The position numbers and the translations under genes are program-made. This document shows positions 56,545 through 64,000 of a stretch of DNA of 64,000 nt, piece by piece; the stretch's first letter is position 1; the number at the start of each line of letters is the position of its first letter. The stretch spans positions 4,433,001 through 4,497,000 of the forward strand of contig NZ_CP114200.1 of NCBI RefSeq assembly GCF_029392895.1. Direction: 5' to 3'. Under the pieces are notes generated by a model. That model was not told the DNA's origin and searched no databases. It worked only from the letters and a program-made list of their open reading frames with translations. The DNA is from Streptomyces sp. 71268 (lineage in GTDB: Bacteria > Actinomycetota > Actinomycetes > Streptomycetales > Streptomycetaceae).

Positions 56545-56784
56545 CGGCACCCGCTGTCTCCACGCCATCGAGGCCGTCGCACGCCGTCTCGACCTACCCC
56601 CGAGGACGTGATCGCCGCCAAGAACGTCGTCGACTCCGGCAACACCTCGGCCGCGTCCGTCCCGCTGGTCGTCCTGGCCAAGCTCACCGAGCCGAGCGCG
56701 GCGACCTCCCCTCCGTCGCCCCTGTTCCGCTGCTTGCCTGCGGTGGCGACCTCTCCTGGTCGGGCCAGGGAGTTACCTGCCCAC
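56545..56784 (+). pseudogene. Remnant of a 3-oxoacyl-ACP synthase III (FabH-like) C-terminus
   Basis: Three frames read in order give LHAIEAVARRLDLP, then PEDVIAAKNVVDSGNTSAAS and VPLVVLAKLTE, then RGDLPSVAPVPLLACGGDLSWSGQ. That is the KAS III C-terminal pattern with the catalytic-Asn motif G-N-T-S-A-A-S. The first break fits a 1-base loss in the C run near 56597. The second is an apparent 5-bp duplication (CCGAG) near 56690. The N-terminal two thirds, including the catalytic Cys, are missing. It adjoins the intact FabF-like gene. Confidence 0.7.
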
Positions 56785-57054
56785 GACCAGACGCGCGGCT
56801 CCGACGTGCGGCCCGGCGCAAGGGACGTTCCCGCCAGCCTCCATCACGCCCGCCCGCACGGTTTGCGTGGAATGCGTAACGCACTGTTATGGCCCATCGC
56901 GCTCATAGGCGCATATGTCACGGAAGGTGATGCCCGTGGTCGGCTGATCGAGCAACCGATCCCCGCTGCCCTGGCCGACTCCCGCCCTACCTGGGGATGA
57001 TCCGCCCTGCTGCCATGGATGGAGAGCGGCTTGGGCGACATCGTTGGGGGCAAT

Positions 57055-57840
57055 GTGGGGACATCCACGCGATGGCAGGGACCGAACGGCGACCAGTGGA
57101 GCTCCGCTTCCCGACGGCTGGCGCACTGGCGCGACGACTCGCGGAACGCGGGGCGACGACTCGAAGAGATAGCCGCGGACCACCTGCGCGCCCTACACGA
57201 GACCCTCCGCGCCGATCGATCGGCCTTTGGGCTCTACGACACGGCCTGTGCGGCCGGGGAACGACTCGCCAGAGCCCTGGGCTCGCTGTCCACCGAGGGC
57301 GCGGAGTCGGAGAACGCGCTCATCGCGCGCCTCGTCTCGGAGGCCGGCGGCGACGGCGGCACACTCGCCGACGCCGCGGTCCGCAGGGGGGTGGCAGCGG
57401 CAGTTCGGGATGTCCGGAACAGACACCCCGAACTAGACGACGCCATGGCCAAAGGCGCCGCAGGCGCCGGCTTCTCCTGGGACCTCCTGTGCGACCTCTA
57501 CCAGTTGTTCTTCGCCGCCACGGTGGGGGAGTTCCTCCGGTCCGTCGTCGCCGAACACGTCAAGCTGGCCGTGCCCGTGCTGATCGCGACCGATCCGGAA
57601 AGCACGATCGCCGACTGGGTCGCGGACAAGGTGGTGGACCTGGTGCCGAGCCCTTGTGAGGAAGCGGCCGAAGGAACGCGTCTCACACGGGCCGTGGACA
57701 CGACGCGGTCGCTGGTGGGCTCTGCGCGGGACCCGTCCGCGCTGCCCAGGATCGCCGAATCGCTGGTGCCACGGGCGGTCGGAAGCGTACTCGGCCTGAT
57801 CACACAGGAGACCACCGGAGAAGGGGGAGCCGCTGCATGA
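57055..57840 (+). CDS. qatB: QatB-like protein
   Basis: A 261-aa protein of unknown fold. With GTG 57055 as start the N-terminus reads MGTSTRWQGPNGDQWSSASR, the G-T-S-x-x-W-x-G-P-x-G pattern I recall from QatB proteins of the Qat anti-phage system. The rest is helical (EEIAADHLRALHETLRADRS, then RSVVAEHVKLAVPVLIATDP) without membrane segments. ATG 57019 is in frame but would bury that pattern 12 residues in. Removal of Met would expose Gly2, the kind of residue targeted by QueC-like partner enzymes. The stop overlaps the QatC-like start (ATGA). Confidence 0.7.
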   Translation: MGTSTRWQGPNGDQWSSASRRLAHWRDDSRNAGRRLEEIAADHLRALHETLRADRSAFGLYDTACAAGERLARALGSLSTEGAESENALIARLVSEAGGDGGTLADAAVRRGVAAAVRDVRNRHPELDDAMAKGAAGAGFSWDLLCDLYQLFFAATVGEFLRSVVAEHVKLAVPVLIATDPESTIADWVADKVVDLVPSPCEEAAEGTRLTRAVDTTRSLVGSARDPSALPRIAESLVPRAVGSVLGLITQETTGEGGAAA

Positions 57841-59159
57841 CCGAATCCGACCACCTCCTGTGGTGGCGCGGCTGTCGCGCGGACCGGCCTCGTCACGGCC
57901 GGTGGATGGAGATCGGCGAGGAAACCTTCCAGGAAACGGAGCGCCGCAGCTACAGCCGACACCATCTGCCCGGCCCTGTCGCCGACTGGGCCGAGGACCT
58001 GTTCCGCGTCGCCAGGGCCGCGTTCATCGCCGACAAGTACGTGCGCCGCACCGGCGCCCGAGACCGGTGGACCCGCCGCATCAGCCTCTCCGTGCCGGTC
58101 ACGGAGTACGAGCGGTGGCAGAGCACGGCCACCCGTAACCACCTCACCGCCCTCCTCCAGACCTTGACCGGAGACCTCTGGAGCGTGGACTTCCGGCCGC
58201 TCACCGGCCACTACGTCGAGGAGCCGATGGCCTCCCCCGACGACGTGCGCGCCTCGGAAGTGGCGCTGTTCTCCGGCGGACTGGACTCCCTGAGCTGGGC
58301 CGCCACCCGTTCCCTGGCCGACGACACCCGACCGCTGTTGCTCGTGATGTTCCGCGAGATCGGCCTGCTGCGCCTCCAGCAGCGGGTGTACAAGGCCGTC
58401 AAACGGCTGAGCGAGTGCCGGCGGGTGCTTCTGCTGCCGATGAGTCAGACCCCGGCGGGCGATGGCACCGGACTACGTCTGGAAACCTCGTCCCGTACCC
58501 GCGGCCTGCTGTATGCGGCGGGCGCGATCCGCGCCGCTACCGCGCATGGCGTGGGCACCGTCCACATCCCCGAAAACGGCCAGCTCGCCCTCAATCCGCC
58601 TCTGACGCCGGCACGTTCGGCCGCGTGTTCCACCCGCTCCGTACACCCGTGGACGCTGGTACGTCTCAACGCTCTGGTCACCGCGGTGGCGGACGTCGGG
58701 AGCGAGGTAGAGGTGGTCAACCCCTTGGCTACGCTGACGAAAGGAGCGGTGTGCAAGGCAGCAACTGACGCGGGCCTTACCCCGTCCGATCTGGAGTCCA
58801 CCCTGAGCTGCGGCAAACCCCCCACCCGCCGTGCCGGTGGCCCGCCCACGGCCAACTGCGGCGTCTGCTTCCCGTGCCTGGTACGCCGCAGCGGCCTGCT
58901 CCACGCGAACGGCACCGACGACACCCCGTACGAGGCCTTGCCTTGGGCCGACCACGCGCCCCCTGCCCGTCGCACCGACTGGCGAGCACTGCAACGCTGG
59001 CTGCTGGACCAGTACACGCTTACGGACCTCCTCACCGACACGCCGCTGCCACCGGGCACGGACCCGGTGGCAGCCTTCGAGCTGATCACGAGCGGACGAC
59101 GGGAGCTGACCCGCCTGCTGGAGATGGCTGGCGCGGACGGGGGCGCCGAAGCGATCTAG
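57837..59159 (+). CDS. qatC: QatC-like protein (QueC superfamily, PP-loop ATPase)
   Basis: A 440-aa protein. Residues 1-140 are an extra N-terminal domain absent from QueC. At 146-151 is the PP-loop SGGLDS (ALFSGGLDSLSWAA). Then come HIPENGQLALNPPLTPARSA and a zinc site of four Cys (325, 341, 344, 347) in CGKPPTR...NCGVCFPC, as in 7-cyano-7-deazaguanine synthase. QueC-like proteins of Qat and type IV CBASS act in defence, reportedly by attaching a deazaguanine base to a protein partner. No QatA ATPase or QatD TatD-type nuclease lies nearby. Coupled to the QatB-like gene. Confidence 0.78.
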   Translation: MTESDHLLWWRGCRADRPRHGRWMEIGEETFQETERRSYSRHHLPGPVADWAEDLFRVARAAFIADKYVRRTGARDRWTRRISLSVPVTEYERWQSTATRNHLTALLQTLTGDLWSVDFRPLTGHYVEEPMASPDDVRASEVALFSGGLDSLSWAATRSLADDTRPLLLVMFREIGLLRLQQRVYKAVKRLSECRRVLLLPMSQTPAGDGTGLRLETSSRTRGLLYAAGAIRAATAHGVGTVHIPENGQLALNPPLTPARSAACSTRSVHPWTLVRLNALVTAVADVGSEVEVVNPLATLTKGAVCKAATDAGLTPSDLESTLSCGKPPTRRAGGPPTANCGVCFPCLVRRSGLLHANGTDDTPYEALPWADHAPPARRTDWRALQRWLLDQYTLTDLLTDTPLPPGTDPVAAFELITSGRRELTRLLEMAGADGGAEAI

Positions 59160-59331
59160 CGGGTGTCGGACCTCGGCAGGCTCGGCGGTAACACCCACCG
59201 GGGCCCCTGTGCCCTCCAGCGTGAGCCCATTGCCAGGGCGAGCATCGCGGTACCGGAGCCGTCACCCTCCTCGTGGCCGCAGCCGCGAAGAAGCGAGGCT
59301 GAACACCGGCCTCGAAATGACCGATAACGAG

Positions 59332-59367
59332 TCAGGGCCACCGACTCATGCGAGTCGATGGCCCTGA
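59332..59367 (-). terminator. Terminator of tRNA-Pro
   Basis: TCAGGGCCA...TGGCCCTGA with an inner CGACTC/GAGTCG stem forms a long hairpin about 15 bp downstream of the tRNA. Confidence 0.75.
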
Positions 59368-59382
59368 TCTGCTACTTCACAG

Positions 59383-59456
59383 TCGGGGTGGCGGGATTTG
59401 AACCCACGACCTCTTCGTCCCGAACGAAGCGCGCTGCCAAGCTGCGCTACACCCCG
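59383..59456 (-). tRNA. tRNA-Pro (CGG)
   Basis: Acceptor arms CGGGGTG (5' end at 59456) and CACCCCG (59390-59384). The anticodon arm is CTTCG-TTCGGGA-CGAAG, anticodon CGG. The T-arm is GTGGG-TTCAAAT-CCCGC. CCA is not encoded. 74 nt. Confidence 0.95.
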
Positions 59457-59721
59457 AAGCAACGAGCTCTACTTTAGCGGACCCGCCGCCGTAGACGAAA
59501 TCCGGTTCCGAAGCCCCCTTCGACCCCCATCCCGGCCCCACCCACCGGGCCGACCTGGGCCGACGCTCGGGCGGGCGGATTCCAGCACTGAGCCCGACGT
59601 CGGGGCGCGCTATCCGCCGCCGGGGCGGGCGGGGGACAGGTAAGCGCCGGCGCCACCGCCACCCCCGTGAGCCGCATCACCGCAGCACCACCTCAGCCCC
59701 GCCCCCCCACACACCTGCCCC

Positions 59722-60663
59722 CTACCCCTCCCGCGCCGTCAAGGTCAGCAGGGTGGCCTCTGGGGGGCAGGCGAAGCGGATGGGGGTGTAGCGGTTGGTG
59801 CCGCAGCCGGCGGAGACGTGGAGGTAGGAGCGGTTGCCGCCGGCGCGGTGGGTGGACAGGCCCTTGACCCGTTCTGTGTCCAGGTCGCAGTTGGTGACCA
59901 GGGCCCCGTAGAAGGGGATGCAGATCTGGCCGCCGTGCGTGTGGCCCGCGAGGATCAGGGGATAGCCGTCGGCGGTGAAGGCGTCCAGGCTGCGCAGGTA
60001 CGGGGCGTGCACGATCGCCAGGGACAGGTCGGCGTCGCTCTCCGGGCCGCCGGCCACCTTCGCGTACCGGTCGCGCTTGATGTGCGGGTCGTCCAGGCCG
60101 GTCAGGGCGATCTCGAAGCCGTCCAGCTTCAGCCGTCCCCGGGTGTTGGACAGGCCGATCCAGCCCGCCGCGTCGAACGCGTCCCGCAGCTCCTCCCACG
60201 GGTTGTGCACCGCGCCCACGACCGGCGGGTTGCCGTTCAGGCCGTGCCGGCCGCTGGCCTTCTCCAGCAGGTAGCGGGCCGGGTTGCGCAGCTTGGGGCC
60301 GTAGTAGTCGTTGGAGCCGAAGACATACGTGCCGGGGAACTCCAGAAGCGGCCCCAGGGCGTCCAGCACCTCGGGTACGGCCTCCGGGTCGGAGAGGTTG
60401 TCGCCGGTGTTGACCACGAAGTCGGGCCGCAGCCCGGCGAGCTTCTGGAGCCAGTGCCGCTTCTTGCGCTGCCCGGACACCATGTGGATGTCGGAGACCT
60501 GGAGCACCCGGAGCGGTTCCGCGCCCGGTGGCAGTACCGGAACGCTGACGCGTCGGAGCCGGAACGAGCGGGCTTCGAAGCCCGCGGCGTAGGCCAGGCC
60601 GGCCGCGCCGACTGCCGTGATTCCAGCGGTGATTCCCAGGGGTGCTCCGTATCGCGCGCGCAT
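59722..60663 (-). CDS. Metallophosphoesterase
   Basis: A 313-aa calcineurin-like phosphoesterase. Metal motifs are LQVSDIHM (D-x-H), VNTGDNL (G-D-x), FGSNDYY (in place of G-N-H), an HAPYLRSL His and LAGHTHGGQI (G-H-x-H). One N-terminal hydrophobic segment (PLGITAGITAVGAAGLAYAA) probably anchors it. The substrate is unknown. ATG 60663 is the first start. It is divergent from the YqeY gene in the order usual for Streptomyces. Confidence 0.93.
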   Translation of the reverse strand: MRARYGAPLGITAGITAVGAAGLAYAAGFEARSFRLRRVSVPVLPPGAEPLRVLQVSDIHMVSGQRKKRHWLQKLAGLRPDFVVNTGDNLSDPEAVPEVLDALGPLLEFPGTYVFGSNDYYGPKLRNPARYLLEKASGRHGLNGNPPVVGAVHNPWEELRDAFDAAGWIGLSNTRGRLKLDGFEIALTGLDDPHIKRDRYAKVAGGPESDADLSLAIVHAPYLRSLDAFTADGYPLILAGHTHGGQICIPFYGALVTNCDLDTERVKGLSTHRAGGNRSYLHVSAGCGTNRYTPIRFACPPEATLLTLTAREG

Positions 60664-60740
60664 GATCCCATCGTCGCAGAACCCGCGGCACCCCTGAAAT
60701 CACAGGGCGTCCGGCCCGGCCTCCTGGCAGACTCGACGGC

Positions 60741-61205
60741 ATGACCACGCTCAAGACCAGGCTTCAGGACGACCTCACCGCAGCCATCAGGGCCCGCGAT
60801 GAGCTGCGCTCTTCCACGCTGCGGCTCACCATCACGGCCATCACCAAGGAGGAGGTCGCGGGCGAGACCGCCCGCGAGCTGTCCGATGCCGAGGTGGAGA
60901 AGATCATCGCGCGCGAGGCGAAGAAGCGTCGCGAGGCGGCCGAGGCGTTCGCCGAGGGCGGTCGGGCGGAGTCGGCGGAGCGGGAGCGCGCGGAGGGCGA
61001 GGTGCTCGCCGAGTACCTGCCCAAGCAGCTCACCGACGACGAGCTGAACGCGCTGGTCAGCGACGCTGTCGCGGAGGCGAAGGCCGCCGGGGCCGAGGGC
61101 CCGCGCGCGATGGGCGCCGTGATGAAGATCGTGAACCCGAAAGTCGCGGGCCGGGCCGAGGGCGGCCGGGTGGCCGCCGCGGTCAAGCGCGCCCTGGCCG
61201 GCTGA
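60741..61205 (+). CDS. GatB/YqeY domain protein
   Basis: A 154-aa protein with the tRNA-amidotransferase-related YqeY fold. It has LKTRLQDDLTAAIRARDELR, STLRLTITAITKEEV, EVLAEYLPKQLTDDEL and GAVMKIVNPKVAGRAEGGRV. The role is unclear; members may bind tRNA or act in amidation. It is convergent with the PBP gene, with a strong shared terminator. Confidence 0.95.
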   Translation: MTTLKTRLQDDLTAAIRARDELRSSTLRLTITAITKEEVAGETARELSDAEVEKIIAREAKKRREAAEAFAEGGRAESAERERAEGEVLAEYLPKQLTDDELNALVSDAVAEAKAAGAEGPRAMGAVMKIVNPKVAGRAEGGRVAAAVKRALAG

Positions 61206-61320
61206 CCCGGCGCCCCGTAGGGGAGCGCCAGTAGGGGCCCGGCGCCATACGGCCCCCGCTCGGCGGGCCACCGCCAGGCGGGAGGCGCGCGGCGGGGGCG
61301 TGCGGAGGAGCCGCGTACGC

Positions 61321-61362
61321 GGCAGGGGGCGGGCGGCGCCACCGCGCCACCCGCCCCCTGCC
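61321..61362. terminator. Bidirectional terminator between yqeY and PBP genes
   Basis: GGCAGGGGGCGGGCGGCG (61321-61338) pairs with 61345-61362 with one mismatch, giving an 18-bp stem between convergent genes. Nearby, GCTAGCGCTAGC (61415-61426) is a 12-bp palindrome rich in CTAG, a rare word in such DNA. Confidence 0.75.
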
Positions 61363-61453
61363 GTAGTGGTACGACGGCCCTCCGCCGTACCACCGACCGC
61401 TACCGCCAGCTACTGCTAGCGCTAGCCGCCGCTACCGCTCCGCCTCGGTCCGG

Positions 61454-63748
61454 TTAGCCGAAGTCCGGCCAGCCGCCGTTGCCGCGACCACCGCCGTTAC
61501 CCCGGCCACCGTTGCTCCGACCATCGCTGTCGCCGTCGCCGCCGCCGATCACGCCCGGCGGGATGGTGATGTCGGGCCACGGGTCGTCGTCGCCCTTGTC
61601 GCCACCGGGGCGCGCCGGCTTGTGGGGCTTACGCGGCTTGTCGTCGTCGCCGCGCCCCGGCTTCTTCTTTTTCTTCTTGTCGGGATCGTCGATGTGCACG
61701 GTCTTGAAGCCGGGCGCCGGCTTGCCCTCCAGCGCGCCGCTCATCGCGTCCTTCCAGATCGGACCCGGAGTGTCGGCGCCGAACACCTTCTCGTGGTGGA
61801 CGCCACCGATGGTGATGTCCACCATCTCGACGTCCTTCGGACCGGGGCTGCCGACCCATACGGCACCCGCCATGTTCGGCGTGTACCCGACGAACCAGGC
61901 GGCCTTCCGCTCGTCCGTCGTACCCGTCTTGCCCGCGCTGGCCCGGCTGCTCAGCCCCGCCTTCCTGCCGGTGCCGTCCTCGACGACGCCGCGCAGCAGG
62001 GTGTTGATCGTGTCGGCCGTCTTGGTCGACATGGCCCGCGAGCACGACGACTCCGGCACCTTCAGCTTCTTGCCGCCCGGCCCGGTGATCGAGTCGATGA
62101 AGACGGGCGTGCAGTAGATGCCGCGGTTGGCGAACGTCGCGTACGCGTTGGCCATGGTCAGCGGGGACATGCCCTCACTGCCGAGGGTGACGGAGGGCAC
62201 CTGCTTGATCTTGTCACCGCTCGCCGGGCGCATCCCCATCTTGTCGGCCAGCTCGGTGACCGGGCAGACACCGATCTCGCTGATCAACTGGACGAAGTAG
62301 GTGTTGACCGACTTCGCGGTCGCCTCCTGCATCCGGTACGGGCCGACCTCCGTGCGGTTTTCGTTCGCCACGGTCGCGGGGTCGTTCTCGTCGTTCCGCC
62401 AGTGGCCCTTACACGTGGCCACCGGGCTCGGGTACTCCATCTCGTACGGCGACGAGTACTCCTGGTGCGGCGGCTTGCCCTTCTCCAGGGCCGCGGCCGC
62501 GGTGATCGGCTTGAACGTCGAACCAGTCTGGAAGCCGTAGTTCGAGCCGCCCATCTTCCGGTCGGCCGACAGGTTGATCTGGGTCTCGTTGTCGCCGAAG
62601 CCGTACGGCCGCGACTGCCCCATCCCGACGACCCGGCCCGAGCCCGGCTCGACCAGCGTGACGGCGGTGGCCACCGAGTCCGTCTGGTAGACGTGGTCGG
62701 TGATCGACTTCTGTACGGAGTTCTGCGCCCGAGGGTCGAGCGTCGTACGGATGGTCAGGCCGCCCTGGTTCCAACGCTTGGCCCGCTCCTTGGACGTCTT
62801 GCCGAAGACCGGGTTGGTGAGGAAGGTCTGGCGCACGTAGTCACAGAAGAAGCCGGCCCCGTGGACGGCGGTGATGCAGCCGTTCTTGGGCTCGCTGACC
62901 TTCAGGCCGAGCGGCTTCTTGCGCGCGGCCTCGGCCTGCTGCGGCGTGATGTCCTTCACATCGGCCATCCGCTTGAGCACCATGTTGCGCCGTTTGGTCG
63001 CTTCGCGCGGATCGTTGACCGGGTCGTACCGGCTCGGCGACTGGACGAGACCGGCGAGCAGCGCCGACTGCTCCAGGTTGAGGTCCTTGGCGCTCTTGCT
63101 GAAGTAGCGCTGGGCGGCGGCCTCCACGCCGTACGCCTGCTGCCCGAAGAACGTGATGTTCAGGTAGTTCTGCAGGATGCGCTTCTTGCCCAGTTCCTTC
63201 TCGACCTGGATCGCGTACTTCAGTTCCTTGATCTTGCGGCCGACGCTCTGTTCGGTGGCGGCGGCGAACTTGTCCGAGTCGTTGCCGGCCTCTTCGATGA
63301 AGACGTTCTTCACGTACTGCTGGGTCAGCGTGGACGCGCCCTCGGAGACGCCGCCGGACTGCGCGTTCTTGTTCAGCGCGCGCAGCACCCCCTTGAGGTC
63401 CACCGCGCCGTGCTCGTAGAAGCGCGCGTCCTCGATGGCGACGATCGCCTTCTGCATGTACGGGGAGATGTCCGCCAGGTCCACCACGGTCCGGTCGCGG
63501 GAGTAGATCTTCGCGATCTCGTTGCCCTTGACGTCGAGGATCGTGGTCCGCTCGCTGAGCGGCGGCGTCTTCATGTTGGCCGGTATCTCGTCGAAGCCCT
63601 CGACGGAACCCTTGGCCGCCAGGCCGAGCACACCCGCCGCGGGCAGCGCGATGCCCGCCAGCACGGCTCCGGCCAGCACGCTGACACCGAGGAACTTCGC
63701 GGCCTGCTGGGTCGTCGTGAGACCTCCGCCGGAGCGCTTCTTTCCCAT
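61454..63748 (-). CDS. Bifunctional penicillin-binding protein (class A)
   Basis: A 764-aa cell-wall synthase. It has a cytoplasmic Lys/Arg-rich start, one membrane helix (FLGVSVLAGAVLAGIALPAA), and a glycosyltransferase domain with catalytic Glu in AIEDARFYEHGAVDLKGVLR and GASTLTQQYVKNVF. The transpeptidase domain has STFK (TGSTFKPITAAAAL), S-V-N (KSVNTYFVQL) and KTGT (ASAGKTGTTDERKAAWF). The C-terminus is a Lys-rich then Gly/Asp/Asn-rich tail. ATG 63748 is the first start. Confidence 0.96.
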   Translation of the reverse strand: MGKKRSGGGLTTTQQAAKFLGVSVLAGAVLAGIALPAAGVLGLAAKGSVEGFDEIPANMKTPPLSERTTILDVKGNEIAKIYSRDRTVVDLADISPYMQKAIVAIEDARFYEHGAVDLKGVLRALNKNAQSGGVSEGASTLTQQYVKNVFIEEAGNDSDKFAAATEQSVGRKIKELKYAIQVEKELGKKRILQNYLNITFFGQQAYGVEAAAQRYFSKSAKDLNLEQSALLAGLVQSPSRYDPVNDPREATKRRNMVLKRMADVKDITPQQAEAARKKPLGLKVSEPKNGCITAVHGAGFFCDYVRQTFLTNPVFGKTSKERAKRWNQGGLTIRTTLDPRAQNSVQKSITDHVYQTDSVATAVTLVEPGSGRVVGMGQSRPYGFGDNETQINLSADRKMGGSNYGFQTGSTFKPITAAAALEKGKPPHQEYSSPYEMEYPSPVATCKGHWRNDENDPATVANENRTEVGPYRMQEATAKSVNTYFVQLISEIGVCPVTELADKMGMRPASGDKIKQVPSVTLGSEGMSPLTMANAYATFANRGIYCTPVFIDSITGPGGKKLKVPESSCSRAMSTKTADTINTLLRGVVEDGTGRKAGLSSRASAGKTGTTDERKAAWFVGYTPNMAGAVWVGSPGPKDVEMVDITIGGVHHEKVFGADTPGPIWKDAMSGALEGKPAPGFKTVHIDDPDKKKKKKPGRGDDDKPRKPHKPARPGGDKGDDDPWPDITIPPGVIGGGDGDSDGRSNGGRGNGGGRGNGGWPDFG

Positions 63749-64000
63749 GGAGGCAGCCTACGTTCTCATTCGCCGGACAGGCGCCCGCCTGTTCGCATAC
63801 GCTGTTTCTCGCCAGCCCCAGTCGTACGCTGCCGCAACACCTCTGCTGTCACTCCAGTGAGTGATGAGACCTGTCCGCATTGTCGGTAGGTGTCGCGAGA
63901 TTGCCCCAAATGTTGAGGGGAATCTGCACCGCATTGTCGGAAAAGACGTCAATGTCGTCAGGTCACTCCGTTGGGTGATCTGCCGCGTACGCATAGTCCG
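63749..64000. other. Upstream region of the PBP gene with repeated motifs
   Basis: No gene is seen in these 252 bp. CCGCATTGTCGG occurs at 63875-63886 and 63929-63940. TCACTC-x6/7-GTGA-type inverted motifs occur near 63849-63864 and 63963-63978. In Streptomyces a WhiB-like gene is usually divergent from this PBP; if so, its start lies beyond the window. Confidence 0.45.

Noticed and set aside
57019..57054. ATG 57019 as the start of the QatB-like gene
   Set aside because: It adds 12 residues before the MGTS pattern. GTG 57055 fits the family N-terminus better, though ATG is not excluded.
63758..63994. 78-codon minus-strand frame upstream of the PBP gene
   Set aside because: It contains near-repeats caused by duplicated promoter motifs, and its composition is unlike its neighbours'.

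Overview
The window is chromosomal DNA of a Streptomyces (or very close relative). GC is very high, GTG and TTG starts are common, and there are families typical of the genus: XRE-DUF5753/DUF397 pairs, DUF4157, a SigE-like sigma factor with its membrane partner, and an excalibur domain. The core gene order, SRP RNA-dnaX-ybaB-recR-DUF5063-ask-asd-sigma factor and metallophosphoesterase-YqeY-PBP, matches what I recall of Streptomyces chromosomes.

Layout. 0-5.2 kb holds small regulatory and enzyme units: TetR/Dabb, a DUF4157 protein with a RelE-like tail, a frameshifted hydrolase with its TetR, and an M55 aminopeptidase. 5.3-11.6 kb is an accessory patch of HTH regulators, DUF397, an orphan PIMT-like methyltransferase, a Cys-tailed glycine-rich-domain-like protein and a phosphotransferase. 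11.7-30.9 kb mixes housekeeping enzymes with a resistance-rich stretch: a UvrA2/DrrC-like ATPase, an ABC-F protein with a leader peptide and attenuator, an MFS pump with a divergent TetR, glutamate decarboxylase, a secreted M6 metalloprotease, an HNH nuclease of the phosphorothioate-DNA restriction type, and an aminoglycoside-kinase-like protein. 31.3-35.5 kb carries a Crp-like regulator followed by five genes joined by overlapping stop/start codons. They begin with a class III nucleotidyl-cyclase-like protein and end with a nucleoside-deoxyribosyltransferase/TIR-like protein. 36.8-49 kb is the conserved core: tRNA-Ser, SRP RNA, dnaX, ybaB, recR, ask-asd, and sigma/anti-sigma. An IS110-family element lies at 48.8-50.3 kb. 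50.4-59.2 kb has SURF1, an S9 peptidase, a methyltransferase, an orphan ketosynthase beside a decayed FabH-like pseudogene, and a two-gene QatB/QatC-like pair that ends near tRNA-Pro. The last 5 kb returns to core genes: metallophosphoesterase, YqeY and a bifunctional penicillin-binding protein.

The two strongest candidates for new biology are these. (1) The Crp-cyclase-HTH-DRHyd locus at 31.3-35.5 kb looks like a cyclic-mononucleotide signalling or conflict system. Both the cyclase metal aspartates and the cNMP-pocket Glu/Arg of the Crp protein are present. (2) The QatB-QatC-like pair at 57.1-59.2 kb lacks the ATPase (QatA) and TatD nuclease (QatD) of a complete Qat defence system. Choosing the GTG start at 57055 gives an N-terminus of Met-Gly-Thr-Ser. 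Secondary points are the DUF4157-RelE-like fusion, the ABC-F leader attenuator, the candidate IS110 bridge-RNA region, and several low-complexity expansions inside otherwise conserved proteins. All family assignments are from reading sequence motifs; no database search was run.
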